Of a DNA stretch of 55,413 nucleotides, positions 25,875 through 34,868 are shown one piece after another. The stretch's first letter is position 1. Each line of letters starts with the position of its first letter. A model generated the notes under the pieces. It saw nothing but the letters and a program-made list of their open reading frames with translations. It was not told the origin of the DNA and did not search any database. The DNA comes from Lachnospiraceae bacterium (GTDB lineage Bacteria > Bacillota > Clostridia > Lachnospirales > Lachnospiraceae). Location of the stretch: contig JAFUAE010000196.1 of NCBI GenBank assembly GCA_017460845.1, positions 1-55,413 of the forward strand. The letters are read 5' to 3'. Both the position numbers and the translations under genes were made by a program.

Positions 25875-26963
25875 TCACCAGAGCTGCGGGAAGAACCAGG
25901 TGATGAGCGCCCCGTCGCTGCCGACATAATAGCCGTCCGGCGTAACGGTATCGTGCAGCATTGCGCCGGTCGTATCGTCGAGATAGTAATGTTTGCCGTC
26001 CCATAGTCTCCAGCCGGTCGCCATGTAGCCGTCAGAATCAAAATAGTACCAGTTGTCCTTCCAGAAGAGCCATTCCGAGGCGGGCCAGTGCCCGTCAGAA
26101 TGAAGATACCACCATCCCGTGCTGTCACGCTGCCATCCGGGCCGGAGTGCGGCAGGGGACGCGTCTGATCCGGAAGAACCGCTGCTGCCCGAACCACTGC
26201 CGGAACCAATGCCCGTTCCATCTGTACTTAAAGACGATCCGTCAAGATCGCAGCAGCGGGAGACATAAGCATACAGATCCGGGGAAATCGCCATAAGTGC
26301 GGACGGTTTCGTAACTCTGAACCTGAAGCATTCTGCAAATGCTTCTTGGGGAATATATGAATTCTGAGCCGCACTGTGATCCACCGCAGCAATCGCGCTT
26401 CTGTACTTGCTGTAATACTGCTGGAATTCCTCACAGCGGGAAGCCCAGGCCGTGACGCCAGGCTCATACAAATGATCCATAACATGTCCGGCTTCATGGA
26501 TTACAGTGCCCGAGGTCATGCGGTTCGCATGGATGTCGATCCATGGAGGATCCAGGGCGACAGCGGGATTATCCGAGCCCTGCTGGGCCCAATAGCCGGA
26601 ATGTGTGACAGCAATAAAGCTGCCGTCCACGTCGTCAGTCTCCATACCGGAGGGGTACATATAGATCCGGACCTGATACCGGTCCATCTTATTGCGGACA
26701 ACGTCAGGCAGCATCCAGTATTCTGATACAGCTGTATTGATCTGGGACTGAGTGACTCCGGAGGTGTACATGATCGGGGTACCGCTCACATTCTGATAGG
26801 AGACGCCTTCAGCCGTATGAGCGTAAGCTGTCAGGGAAGGCTCAGCAGCAATCATAACAAATGACGCCGCAAATGCCATCAGGACTGCATTCGCGGCAGC
26901 CAGCCGGTTCAGATACTCCTTCAGGGATGGGTGCGGACGAGGATTTCTTTTCTTATTCTCCAT
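25875..26963 (-). CDS. Secreted HExxH metallopeptidase-like protein with cell-wall-binding repeats
   Basis: 362 residues from ATG 26963, preceded on the minus strand by AAGGAGGAG. A long signal or anchor segment (about 22-48) precedes a domain with the zinc motif HEAGH (156-160), and an EAFAEC glutamate follows about 50 residues later, a gluzincin-like pattern. Then come a Gly/Ser linker (about 245-270) and aromatic repeats (GWQRDSTGWWYLHSDGHW, DNWYYFDSDGYMATGW, KHYYLDDTTGAM) of the glucan/choline-binding type that hold proteins to the wall. It is last gene of a minus-strand set with another zinc protease. Substrate unknown. Confidence 0.8.
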   Translation of the reverse strand: MENKKRNPRPHPSLKEYLNRLAAANAVLMAFAASFVMIAAEPSLTAYAHTAEGVSYQNVSGTPIMYTSGVTQSQINTAVSEYWMLPDVVRNKMDRYQVRIYMYPSGMETDDVDGSFIAVTHSGYWAQQGSDNPAVALDPPWIDIHANRMTSGTVIHEAGHVMDHLYEPGVTAWASRCEEFQQYYSKYRSAIAAVDHSAAQNSYIPQEAFAECFRFRVTKPSALMAISPDLYAYVSRCCDLDGSSLSTDGTGIGSGSGSGSSGSSGSDASPAALRPGWQRDSTGWWYLHSDGHWPASEWLFWKDNWYYFDSDGYMATGWRLWDGKHYYLDDTTGAMLHDTVTPDGYYVGSDGALITWFFPQLW

Positions 26964-27081
26964 TTTCAATCTCCTCCTTTATTTCATGTACATCATCCTT
27001 AAACAAAGAGATTAGGAGTGAGGATACACATTTCTTTCGTGAAATGCTGATGATCCGTTCCGTCTGTGAAGACTTTTTTCC

Positions 27082-28683
27082 TTAATAGTTTCCGTTTGTC
27101 CGGTTGAGCTCGTCGAAATCCACGCCCGGCTCCCAGGCAGTTCCGGAGGTGCCGATAAAGCTGTCCTGATCCTGATTTCCCTGATAGACATGGTCATATG
27201 CCGTCGAGGCCTCATAGACATTTCCGTCGTTGCCGTAGTAGGTATTGGTTTCTTTGATCATTTCAGACCAGCCGTTGCGGATCCGGTCCTGGGCGGAGAC
27301 ATTTCCGCCGCCGCAGGCATTCCCGGCGTAACCGGGGCCGCTGCCGCGTATCATATCGGACCAGCCTGCGGCAGCGCGGTCATGGGAGGCTGCATTTGCA
27401 GCAGTCATGGAATCCATGGTGTTATGTATGTGACGTTGCGTGTCCATCATAATATCTGCCTTCCTCTGGTTGGAGGCCATGCGGTCGGCAGCCATCTGCT
27501 GACGAGCCTGCATCACAGTGCGGATACTCTGCTGGCGGAACTGCTCGAAGGCTGGCAGATACTGCAGAGTCGCCCTGACCTTCATAAACTCCTGCATCGC
27601 TTCATTGGCAAAGTCCTCATTTGCAATCATGAGAAGTTCGTACTGCACCTCCCAGAAACGCTGGTGAAATGTATTCTGCATGCGGCGCATACTGCCGTCG
27701 AGCAGACCGCCCAGCATCCCGCCGGCCCCGCTGGTTCTGGTTTTGAATACATCGCCGGCACGGCCTGTTCCGGCACCTGAAGCTGAGCGCTCGTTTCCCA
27801 CACCTGACTGTCCGGAACCGTTCGTCCTTGTATAGGCATTATCTGCTGAGCCTCTGGGATTTGCTGTACTGCCCTGACCGGCCGTCCGTCTGCCTCCGAA
27901 AAGCCCTGAAAATGCCTGCCCGAACTTTTCTTCAATTCCGCTCGCCATTTGTCCGGTTAATGTAGGTATTTCGTAGCTGAGGATCCGGGTTTCCGCGACA
28001 GCATTGACCCGCTTTCCATCCTGGAGCGTGACCGCGTAATAACGGCGTTTCCAGTCAGCTGATGCCGAAACGCCCTGGGCCGTATATGCGGCCAGGATCT
28101 GCGCCTGATCCTGCAGCTCTTTCTGATCGGCATCCTCCTCCTTCAGGAGTGTGAGCCGGGCATTCTGCAGCACAGTCAGAACCATTTCGTCCTCATATTC
28201 CGCCGCCGTCCGCGTGCTGCCTTCAAGGCCTCCGCCGCCGCCTAACGGGGACATCATGACACCTGCCAGATTCATGCGCCGCTCGCCGCGCGGATTCATC
28301 AGGGAAGGCTCTGTATGGCGCACTGTCTGACGGGAGCGGATGATAATAAATGCGCACTCCTGCGGATGTCCCATAGTCGTCGAAATATGTACACCGTCGC
28401 GGTCCGGATCTCCGTAATTCGGTCCGGAACCGCCTGTTCTGGCCATCCATCCTTCCGGCACATAGACCTTGAGGAAGGGGACACCGTTGGCGTCGCCCAT
28501 GATATTGGGGACAGCCGCCACGGTGCCGCGTCCTATCCCGTCATACAGGACCTCCCCGTCGTCCCGTATGCGGGAAGGCGGTTTGATCCGGAATTTTGTC
28601 CCGCAGTAGGGACAGACGAGCAGTTCGCTTTTTCCGTCCCAGGACAGCGGAGCCATACAATTTTTGCACTGCAGTGTTTCCAA
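27082..28683 (-). CDS. Zinc-ribbon protein of unknown function, 533 residues
   Basis: Starts METLQCKNCMAPLSWDG with a second pair CPYCG, a four-cysteine zinc ribbon (Cys6, Cys9, Cys25, Cys28). A compact domain containing VPFLKVYVPEGW follows (about 65-215). A Gly/Ser/Asn-rich linker comes next (about 270-335), then a helical Gln/Met/Arg-rich part (about 345-430) and a Tyr/Gly/Asn-rich tail. No signal peptide or membrane helix is seen, so it is probably cytoplasmic. It lies 27 nt after a second zinc-ribbon protein with a membrane anchor, and the two may work as a pair. I do not recognise the family. Confidence 0.75.
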   Translation of the reverse strand: METLQCKNCMAPLSWDGKSELLVCPYCGTKFRIKPPSRIRDDGEVLYDGIGRGTVAAVPNIMGDANGVPFLKVYVPEGWMARTGGSGPNYGDPDRDGVHISTTMGHPQECAFIIIRSRQTVRHTEPSLMNPRGERRMNLAGVMMSPLGGGGGLEGSTRTAAEYEDEMVLTVLQNARLTLLKEEDADQKELQDQAQILAAYTAQGVSASADWKRRYYAVTLQDGKRVNAVAETRILSYEIPTLTGQMASGIEEKFGQAFSGLFGGRRTAGQGSTANPRGSADNAYTRTNGSGQSGVGNERSASGAGTGRAGDVFKTRTSGAGGMLGGLLDGSMRRMQNTFHQRFWEVQYELLMIANEDFANEAMQEFMKVRATLQYLPAFEQFRQQSIRTVMQARQQMAADRMASNQRKADIMMDTQRHIHNTMDSMTAANAASHDRAAAGWSDMIRGSGPGYAGNACGGGNVSAQDRIRNGWSEMIKETNTYYGNDGNVYEASTAYDHVYQGNQDQDSFIGTSGTAWEPGVDFDELNRTNGNY

Positions 28684-28710
28684 TGTTGTTTCCTCTTTTC
28701 AGGTGTTCCC

Positions 28711-30405
28711 CTACATAACCATAAATGTTGCAAAAATTCCGTTGACGACAAGGGTGTATCCGTCAACCAGTTCCGGGAAGTTCTCGAAATAAATCGTATA
28801 TACATTCCCTTTGCCGTCGTCTGCTGCGAAAAGATACATGACGAGCTGAAAGTCGTCATCTGTATAGGTGGAGGTAATTCCCTTAAACATGACATAGCCG
28901 CCGCCCATGTCGTAAATCTGGGGCCTTGCGGCGCCCTGGGCAACCATTTCGGAAATGTATGCCTCAAGGAACTGATCTGCCGTAGTAATACCTTCCGAGC
29001 TGAGATTGTTTTTCTTGACAGTGATATCTGCATCCTCATCGTCTGCATATGCCTTCAGGCGGATATGGAATCCGTCTGTGATCTCAGTCACGCTGGACAC
29101 CAGAGTCTTGTCGACCATAAAGGCAAAGCCGCCGCTCTGTGAGGTATAGATCTGGTAATCGTCCGGATTTTGTGAGCCGCCGCCTGTGCTTCCTCCGCCG
29201 CTGCCGCCTGTGCTTCCTCCGCCCGAGCCGCCGCCTGACGGAACTGTTGAGGGAACCGGAGCGGCGATCGTTGCCGGAGGTTCGGTTTCAGCTATAGTTG
29301 CCGGAGGAATTGTTGCGGGTTCGGTCGACGGTATCGTTGCGGGAACTGTTTCCGGCACCGTAGATGGAACGGATTCCGCTATCGTTGCAGGTTCGCTGCC
29401 GCTGTCGGAGCCTGAACCGCTGCCAGAAGCGGATCCGGAAACGGTATAGACATTTGCCCTGGTGCGAAGGCTCTCCGAGATCGCTGCCAGAGCATGGTCC
29501 TCGCTGCCAGCATTCAGACTCTTAACCGTATATTCCACAGTCTGGGAAGGGTAGATCTCAATATAACGGTCCACGACCTGATCCGCGCCGTCATTGAATA
29601 CATAGGCTCTCTGCATATAGAGTGTCTTTTCGGAGATCGGCACCTTGCGGACATCATCAAATTCCGCATCGGAATAATCTTTTTTCAGCTGTTTCTGATA
29701 ATCAGAGAAATATTTGTCCGGCACAGCCTTGTTTTTACTCGCCGTGACCTGAATATAGGGCAGCCCCTGAGTGCCCGAGGGGTAAACATAGATGCCTCGC
29801 GACCCGTTGTCCCGGATCAGGCTTCCGGAAGGATAAAGGAAGCTCAGTGCGAGGTCCTTGCTGCTGGCGGCATCATACCCGTCAATCGGTGTGACCGCTT
29901 CCAGGTCCGGATCATTGACTTCGTATTTCGGGCCGGAAAGCACGACGGCAAGGATGATGCCGATGATTACAAGCGCTGCTGCCCCGAGGATGAGCGGAAG
30001 CGGCAACCTGCCGCCCCGGCCGGTTTTGCTGTTTCGGCTGGTTTTGCGGGCATCTTCCTGCCGCTGCGGTTTTCGTTCATTTTCATTTTCATTTGCGTCT
30101 TCGAAATGATGGAACGCAGGATGTCCGAAGTCTTCATTTGCAGTCTGCTGCTCTGCGGCGGGCTGCTGACCCGGAAATGCCCGCTGCGCAGGCTCTTCCG
30201 GCTGTATCTGCGGGGAGACCGGTTCAGCCGGGGCCTGTATTGGCGTCTGTACCGGATCCTGTATTGGCGTCTGCATCGGGGCTTGTGCCGGGGGCGGGTT
30301 CAGATCTGTCCGGCCGCCCTGTAAAAATGCACCGATCGGAAAGCCGCAGTGGAGACAGAACTGCGCGCCGTCCGGAGTTTCTTTTCCGCATTTTGGACAA
30401 AACAT
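28711..30405 (-). CDS. Zinc-ribbon membrane protein with two extracytoplasmic domains
   Basis: 564 residues. An N-terminal zinc ribbon (MFCPKCGKETPDGAQFCLHCG; Cys3, Cys6, Cys17, Cys20) is followed by a Pro/Gln-rich cytoplasmic linker and one membrane helix (LILGAAALVIIGIILAVVL, about 139-157). Outside are two domains of about 150 residues, separated by a Thr/Pro/Ser-rich stalk with repeated (V/I)PxT-type units and glycine runs. The two outer domains look alike in outline (YPSG...YIEIYPSQ and SGGFAFMVDKTL...VYTIYFENFPEL). The design suits a sensor or scaffold that links wall events to the cytoplasm. Family not recognised. The previous gene in the set ends 25 nt upstream. Confidence 0.78.
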   Translation of the reverse strand: MFCPKCGKETPDGAQFCLHCGFPIGAFLQGGRTDLNPPPAQAPMQTPIQDPVQTPIQAPAEPVSPQIQPEEPAQRAFPGQQPAAEQQTANEDFGHPAFHHFEDANENENERKPQRQEDARKTSRNSKTGRGGRLPLPLILGAAALVIIGIILAVVLSGPKYEVNDPDLEAVTPIDGYDAASSKDLALSFLYPSGSLIRDNGSRGIYVYPSGTQGLPYIQVTASKNKAVPDKYFSDYQKQLKKDYSDAEFDDVRKVPISEKTLYMQRAYVFNDGADQVVDRYIEIYPSQTVEYTVKSLNAGSEDHALAAISESLRTRANVYTVSGSASGSGSGSDSGSEPATIAESVPSTVPETVPATIPSTEPATIPPATIAETEPPATIAAPVPSTVPSGGGSGGGSTGGSGGGSTGGGSQNPDDYQIYTSQSGGFAFMVDKTLVSSVTEITDGFHIRLKAYADDEDADITVKKNNLSSEGITTADQFLEAYISEMVAQGAARPQIYDMGGGYVMFKGITSTYTDDDFQLVMYLFAADDGKGNVYTIYFENFPELVDGYTLVVNGIFATFMVM

Positions 30406-30430
30406 AGTTACCTCCTAAAGTATAAAAAAC

Positions 30431-32896
30431 TTATCCGTAAAAGCCTTCCATATTTGTTATATGTCCGGACGAGACAGTGATAATGGAATCCTGGGTGGGC
30501 TGCTCACCCCATCCGTAACCCGTGTAGATATAGCCGCCGACATTTCCGGTCGTCAGATCGAGATCCATGAGCTGCATCATGTAATAGCCTTCAGGTACCG
30601 TTATATATGCCGTTCCGGAACGGTCGGGCCAGAAGTAGGCATAAGGCTCCTCAGTATTGTAGGCATCGTACAGTACGATCAGATACTGGTGAGTTGAGCT
30701 GCCGCTGACATTCAGATACATGGAGCCGTAGCCGCTGCGGGACGAACCCATCCGTTCCTGGACCGCACGGTCTTTTGCCAGGACTCCCGTTCTTTCAAAC
30801 GCCTGGTTGATCGCGTTTTCATAACGTGTATATCCATTGGACCGGCAGCTGTAAATGAGAGCCGCATAGACATCCGCAAAGGAATTGGCAGGCGTCAGAA
30901 TATTCATCGATGTATAGAAAATGTCAAACATCGAAGCATAGTCGAGTCCGGCGGTATACATCAGATACGCGGCGTAGTTGATGATGCCGCTGTTCGTGTG
31001 GACACCGCCGTTATCGTTGAAGTTCTGGATCGGATAATCCACATTCGGGACATAGAAGGGACCTCCGACACAGTCCGGCTGTTTGTACTGAACCGGATCT
31101 GACATCTGCCGGGCGATTTCATTGCTGTTTTCGCCGTTGTACCAGAACTTGTCCGTTGTACGGCCGGCCATGTATTCGATCAGATTGCCCATAATGTCCG
31201 AGTAGGCTTCATTGATCGCGCCGGCGTCATTCATATAGTTGTTGCCGAGAATGCAGGATTCGGTGACCGCGTGGGTATATTCGTGCCCGATGACATCGAG
31301 ATCATAGCAATAATTATTGATCGTGCTGTAGCAGAAGGTAAACCAGCCGTTGAACTGGGCCATATAGCAGGCGTTGTTTTCAGGCTGTCTGTTTTCATTA
31401 CAGAATTCCCGAAGCAAAAGGATCGGCGTTTCAAACCCATCCGGCGCCTTGATATTGATTTTTGCATAAGCGTCGTAAGCCGCTTCATAGTTGTACATGG
31501 CGGCAATATCGCGTTCCTCCCAGGTGTTTGACGGGCTGCTCAGGAATTCCAGACCGCTGCCGTACAGGAATTCATAACAGTCTGCGACTGCGATTTTGCG
31601 GGCGGGATCGATCATATAGTATTTTCCGTCCAGTTTATTATAGGAGACTGTGATCTCGATATTCCGCACGCCTTCATTCATCAGATCGACCTGTCCGCTC
31701 CATTTGACGGGTTCCAGGTTTTCAAAATATTCATCCGTCGGATAATAGGAGGTTTCCTGGGAAACGGTCAGAGTAGAGGTCGGAAGCATCATCAGGATCT
31801 TCTGCTCTGCATCCGGATCCATGGAAACGAACCATTTACAGTAGCGCAGGTTTTCAAATCCGCTCATGCCTTCCGGGTTATCCGTGAAAACGACATAGCA
31901 GTTGTGGATCTGTGTGTAGACCGGGATGGCAGCCCTGACAGTAGCCTCCGCATAGACAGGCAAGTTGGTGAATCCGTACTGGGCGACAAAGCTTCTGACA
32001 ATGCTGATCGCCTCTTCCGGCGTAATCGAGTTGGAAGTGCCGGCGATGCCCTGATGCGGCACGAAGGAGCAGCTGACCGCACAGGGGTATCCCTCCGGAT
32101 CTATGACGATATGCATGGTCGCATTTTCGACTGTGATCGCTCCATACCGCTGCTGGTAGGTCAGATAGGTATAGCCCTCCTTATCCTGGGAACCGTAGGT
32201 TGCAAAGAATTCGGTTCCTTCCGTGAGACCCAGCAGGGTAGCGATTCCGTTGAGAGAGTTGATCGCTTCTTCAAAGGACCTCATGTCATTCGGGCGTACC
32301 GTGATTTTTTTGTCATAATATCTGCCGACCAGGGTTGAGACATAACCGTTGTTGCTGCGAATGATTACGGCCTGGTTGTTGTTCATCTGCTGGATATCCG
32401 CTTCGGTCAGCTGCCGTGCCGTATTGGGCGCTTCCTCAACGACAAAGACATCATCCGGGAAGAGACCGCCGTCTTCCGGAGGCGCTTCGTCATCGCCGGA
32501 AGTGCCGGAAGAGCCGTCATCGCCGGAATCTGTACCGGATCCGCCACTGTCTTCATCTCCGGTTTTTTCCTTTTTTCTTCTGCCGAAGATAGAACCGCCG
32601 CCCTCTGCTTCTTCGCCGGCGGAATCGGCGGCGCTTTCTTTAGTACCGCTTCCGCCCGCACCTGAACCGCCGGCCTTTCCCGTGTCCTCGCCGCCGCCGG
32701 AAGGACCTGCGCCGCCAAAAGGCCCGCTTATACCTCCCGCTGCACCCGAACTGCTCCCGGTGTTCTCACCGAGCTGATAAGTCTCATATTCCTTTCCCGA
32801 GCAGGCGGAAAGCAGCAGAACAGCTGCAAGGAAAAAAAACAGATATCGAAACTTTCTTTTATCCGCATGATTTGTGCCGCTTTGTTTTTCCGTCAT
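30431..32896 (-). CDS. M4 (thermolysin-like) metallopeptidase lipoprotein
   Basis: 821 residues. A signal peptide with lipobox LLSAC (Cys32) is followed by an acidic Gly/Ser-rich spacer to about 150 and an FTP/PepSY-like propeptide region. The catalytic domain has HEYTH (538-542), the third ligand region AINEAYSDIMGN about 23 residues later, and NGGVHTNSGIINYAAYLMY, which carries the proton-donor His of M4 enzymes. It would be a self-processed, surface-anchored endopeptidase. The C-terminal ~100 residues form an extra beta-rich domain. It heads a minus-strand set with two zinc-ribbon proteins and a second zinc peptidase. ATG 32896 follows GGGAGGTG. Confidence 0.9.
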   Translation of the reverse strand: MTEKQSGTNHADKRKFRYLFFFLAAVLLLSACSGKEYETYQLGENTGSSSGAAGGISGPFGGAGPSGGGEDTGKAGGSGAGGSGTKESAADSAGEEAEGGGSIFGRRKKEKTGDEDSGGSGTDSGDDGSSGTSGDDEAPPEDGGLFPDDVFVVEEAPNTARQLTEADIQQMNNNQAVIIRSNNGYVSTLVGRYYDKKITVRPNDMRSFEEAINSLNGIATLLGLTEGTEFFATYGSQDKEGYTYLTYQQRYGAITVENATMHIVIDPEGYPCAVSCSFVPHQGIAGTSNSITPEEAISIVRSFVAQYGFTNLPVYAEATVRAAIPVYTQIHNCYVVFTDNPEGMSGFENLRYCKWFVSMDPDAEQKILMMLPTSTLTVSQETSYYPTDEYFENLEPVKWSGQVDLMNEGVRNIEITVSYNKLDGKYYMIDPARKIAVADCYEFLYGSGLEFLSSPSNTWEERDIAAMYNYEAAYDAYAKINIKAPDGFETPILLLREFCNENRQPENNACYMAQFNGWFTFCYSTINNYCYDLDVIGHEYTHAVTESCILGNNYMNDAGAINEAYSDIMGNLIEYMAGRTTDKFWYNGENSNEIARQMSDPVQYKQPDCVGGPFYVPNVDYPIQNFNDNGGVHTNSGIINYAAYLMYTAGLDYASMFDIFYTSMNILTPANSFADVYAALIYSCRSNGYTRYENAINQAFERTGVLAKDRAVQERMGSSRSGYGSMYLNVSGSSTHQYLIVLYDAYNTEEPYAYFWPDRSGTAYITVPEGYYMMQLMDLDLTTGNVGGYIYTGYGWGEQPTQDSIITVSSGHITNMEGFYG

Positions 32897-33238
32897 ACTA
32901 TTTATTACACCTCCCTGTTTCTTTACTGCCGAAAGGACCTGTCAGGCACCCTTCCGACGAGATCTCTTACTTTATATTATAGAGACGGAACTATCGGGAG
33001 GACTGACAACTTACTGCCAACATTTAAGCATGCGGGCTTCTGTGAAGAGAGGTTTTAAGCGGGTCTTTTCATAAGGCGTCTGAAAACGCTGAAAATAAGG
33101 CTTTTAGGGCGTGGCAATTTTCTGCCATCCTTCAAAAACGGCCTGTTTCCGGTGGAGAAGGGCCTGTTCTTTTGGTACAATAAAAGTCAACAAAACTTTT
33201 CTTGTTGGTCATTTCCGTGTAATGAAGGACTCCCCGGG
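32897..33238. promoter_or_regulatory. Divergent intergenic region between the M4 peptidase set and the LuxR-type gene
   Basis: On the minus strand a -10 TATAAT lies at 32976-32981, with no convincing -35, upstream of the peptidase gene. On the plus strand TGGAGA (33153-33158), a 17-nt spacer and TACAAT (33176-33181) could drive the regulator. No gene is seen in the 342 bp. The layout suggests that the regulator controls the divergent peptidase genes. Confidence 0.45.
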
Positions 33239-34699
33239 ATGAGAGAACAGTGTAAAAAACAAAAAAGGACTCTGGCGATCCTCGGAACAGCATCTTTTTA
33301 TTTTCTGAGTGTCGATGTGCTTGCGGACATGGCGATGGCTCCGCTTTTCGGGGCCGCTGCTTTTCTGCTTCTTCGCGCTGCCTATATGACGACCATGTCC
33401 GCAGGATTCCTTTTCTATCCGGTATTTGAGCGCCGTTTCGGCAGCAGATGGATCCTTCCTGCTGCCGGCGCCGGGATCATGCTGCTTTTTGGAATCGCGG
33501 TGCTGAAAAACCCGGTCTTGATTTCCTGCGATATTCTTCTCAGTCTTTTCCTGGGCGGGCTCTTCGGCGCCGCTGCCTATGCCCGGACGGCTTTTGATTT
33601 GAAAGGAAATCCTTATCTCGGGCGCCTTGCTAGCTGCGGAATGGGTATCGGATCCCTTTTCCAGGTTCTTGTTTCCACCTTTCCTCTGACTTTGCCGTGC
33701 TATGCGCTTATAATCGGCGCAGGTCTCGGGCTCACGGCTTATTTGATGAAGTCGGAGTCCTATCGTGCTCCCTTTGAGCCGGAGCCTGTTTCTGTGTCAA
33801 AGCCGGAGCTTCCTTCCCTTCGCGTTTTTCTTTTGTGTGTCATGCTGATTTCCTTTATGGGAGGCATCAATGACGGCGAACTGGCCCTGCTTCAGGCAAG
33901 CGGGCAGGTCGATCTCCAGGCTTGGCCGCGCTTACTGTATTTTGCGGGAATGATCCTGGCGGGAATCGTCTTTGATCTCTATGGTTTTGGGAAGCTTTCC
34001 GCGCTGGTGCTGTTTGTGATGATCTGCTCAGAGGCAGGCACCATTTTCATGGGCAATCCCTCCATGATCGTTTTGGATGAGGCTCTTTATTCTGCCTTTG
34101 CGGGCATTGTGATCGTCTTTTTTACCATACCGCTGTTTCCTTACGGAGGGCCTCTTTTACCCTCCCTGGGACGCGCCGTGAGACTTCCCGCCCTGGCCTG
34201 CGGCACGCTGTTTCATGAATTTATCCTTCGGCAGCGTCCGTCTGCAGTCACCATTATCGTCTATGTCTTTCTGGCAGCATTGTTGGCTATGCTCTTCATT
34301 GATTCAGGATTCACTGCAGGTGAAGCCCGGCATGCGGGCGCGGGCCGTATCGCGAATGAGCCCCTTCCCGAAGAAGAGGGAAGCGTTCCGGAAGATAAGG
34401 CAGGAGACATTTCCCTTTCTCCAAACGACAATGCATCCGGAGCCGGAGCAGGGCTTTCCTCTGCGGATCATGCTCCGGACTTTGCCTCGTTTTGTGAGAC
34501 CTATGGCCTCACCCCGCGCGAAGCGGAAATCATGCAGACGATCCTGCGCTCCGATCTCCCCACCACCCGTTTGTCCAGTGAGCTTCATGTGAGTGAGCGT
34601 ACACTCTACCGCCATTTAAGCGCACTGTATCAAAAAACGGGCACGGATTCGCGCGTCGGCCTTCTCATGAAATATTACGGCGGATCGGAGGACAAGTGA
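33239..34699 (+). CDS. Membrane protein with C-terminal LuxR-type DNA-binding domain
   Basis: About 486 residues from ATG 33239. A GTG at 33152 would add 29 residues but lies upstream of the likely -10, so the shorter form is preferred. Roughly ten to twelve hydrophobic helices (residues ~10-370) resemble a degenerate MFS-like module. A Glu/Asp/Ser-rich linker follows, then a LuxR-type helix-turn-helix (LTPREAEIMQTILR, LSSELHVSERTLYRHLSALYQKTG) at the very C-terminus. It would sense something in or across the membrane and act on DNA directly. It is divergent from the protease and zinc-ribbon set and followed by its own terminator. Confidence 0.82.
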   Translation: MREQCKKQKRTLAILGTASFYFLSVDVLADMAMAPLFGAAAFLLLRAAYMTTMSAGFLFYPVFERRFGSRWILPAAGAGIMLLFGIAVLKNPVLISCDILLSLFLGGLFGAAAYARTAFDLKGNPYLGRLASCGMGIGSLFQVLVSTFPLTLPCYALIIGAGLGLTAYLMKSESYRAPFEPEPVSVSKPELPSLRVFLLCVMLISFMGGINDGELALLQASGQVDLQAWPRLLYFAGMILAGIVFDLYGFGKLSALVLFVMICSEAGTIFMGNPSMIVLDEALYSAFAGIVIVFFTIPLFPYGGPLLPSLGRAVRLPALACGTLFHEFILRQRPSAVTIIVYVFLAALLAMLFIDSGFTAGEARHAGAGRIANEPLPEEEGSVPEDKAGDISLSPNDNASGAGAGLSSADHAPDFASFCETYGLTPREAEIMQTILRSDLPTTRLSSELHVSERTLYRHLSALYQKTGTDSRVGLLMKYYGGSEDK

Positions 34700-34749
34700 G
34701 CGCTGTGAGAGAATAAACCGCAGCTTTATAGTCCCGCTTTGCAAAAAAT

Positions 34750-34787
34750 CCCGGAAGTGGCTTAAATAAGCTCCTTTCGGGTTTTTT
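34750..34787 (+). terminator. Terminator after the membrane LuxR-type gene
   Basis: cccggaag and ggctta pair with taagct and cctttcggg, followed by TTTTTT. Confidence 0.85.
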
Positions 34788-34868
34788 ATGATAGAATGAA
34801 AGAAATAGAGAACCGGAACTGTATCTCAGAGAGCTGTCCCGGGCGGCGTGCAGAAGGAAAGGAAAGAT

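Noticed and set aside
25700..26221. N-terminal extension of the transposase frame
   Set aside because: It runs through a terminator hairpin and the end of the peptidase gene; the family start MKLTVSKSK is at 25699.
33152..33238. GTG start 29 codons upstream for the membrane LuxR-type protein
   Set aside because: The likely -10 (33176-33181) lies inside this stretch, and the added residues look unlike a protein start.
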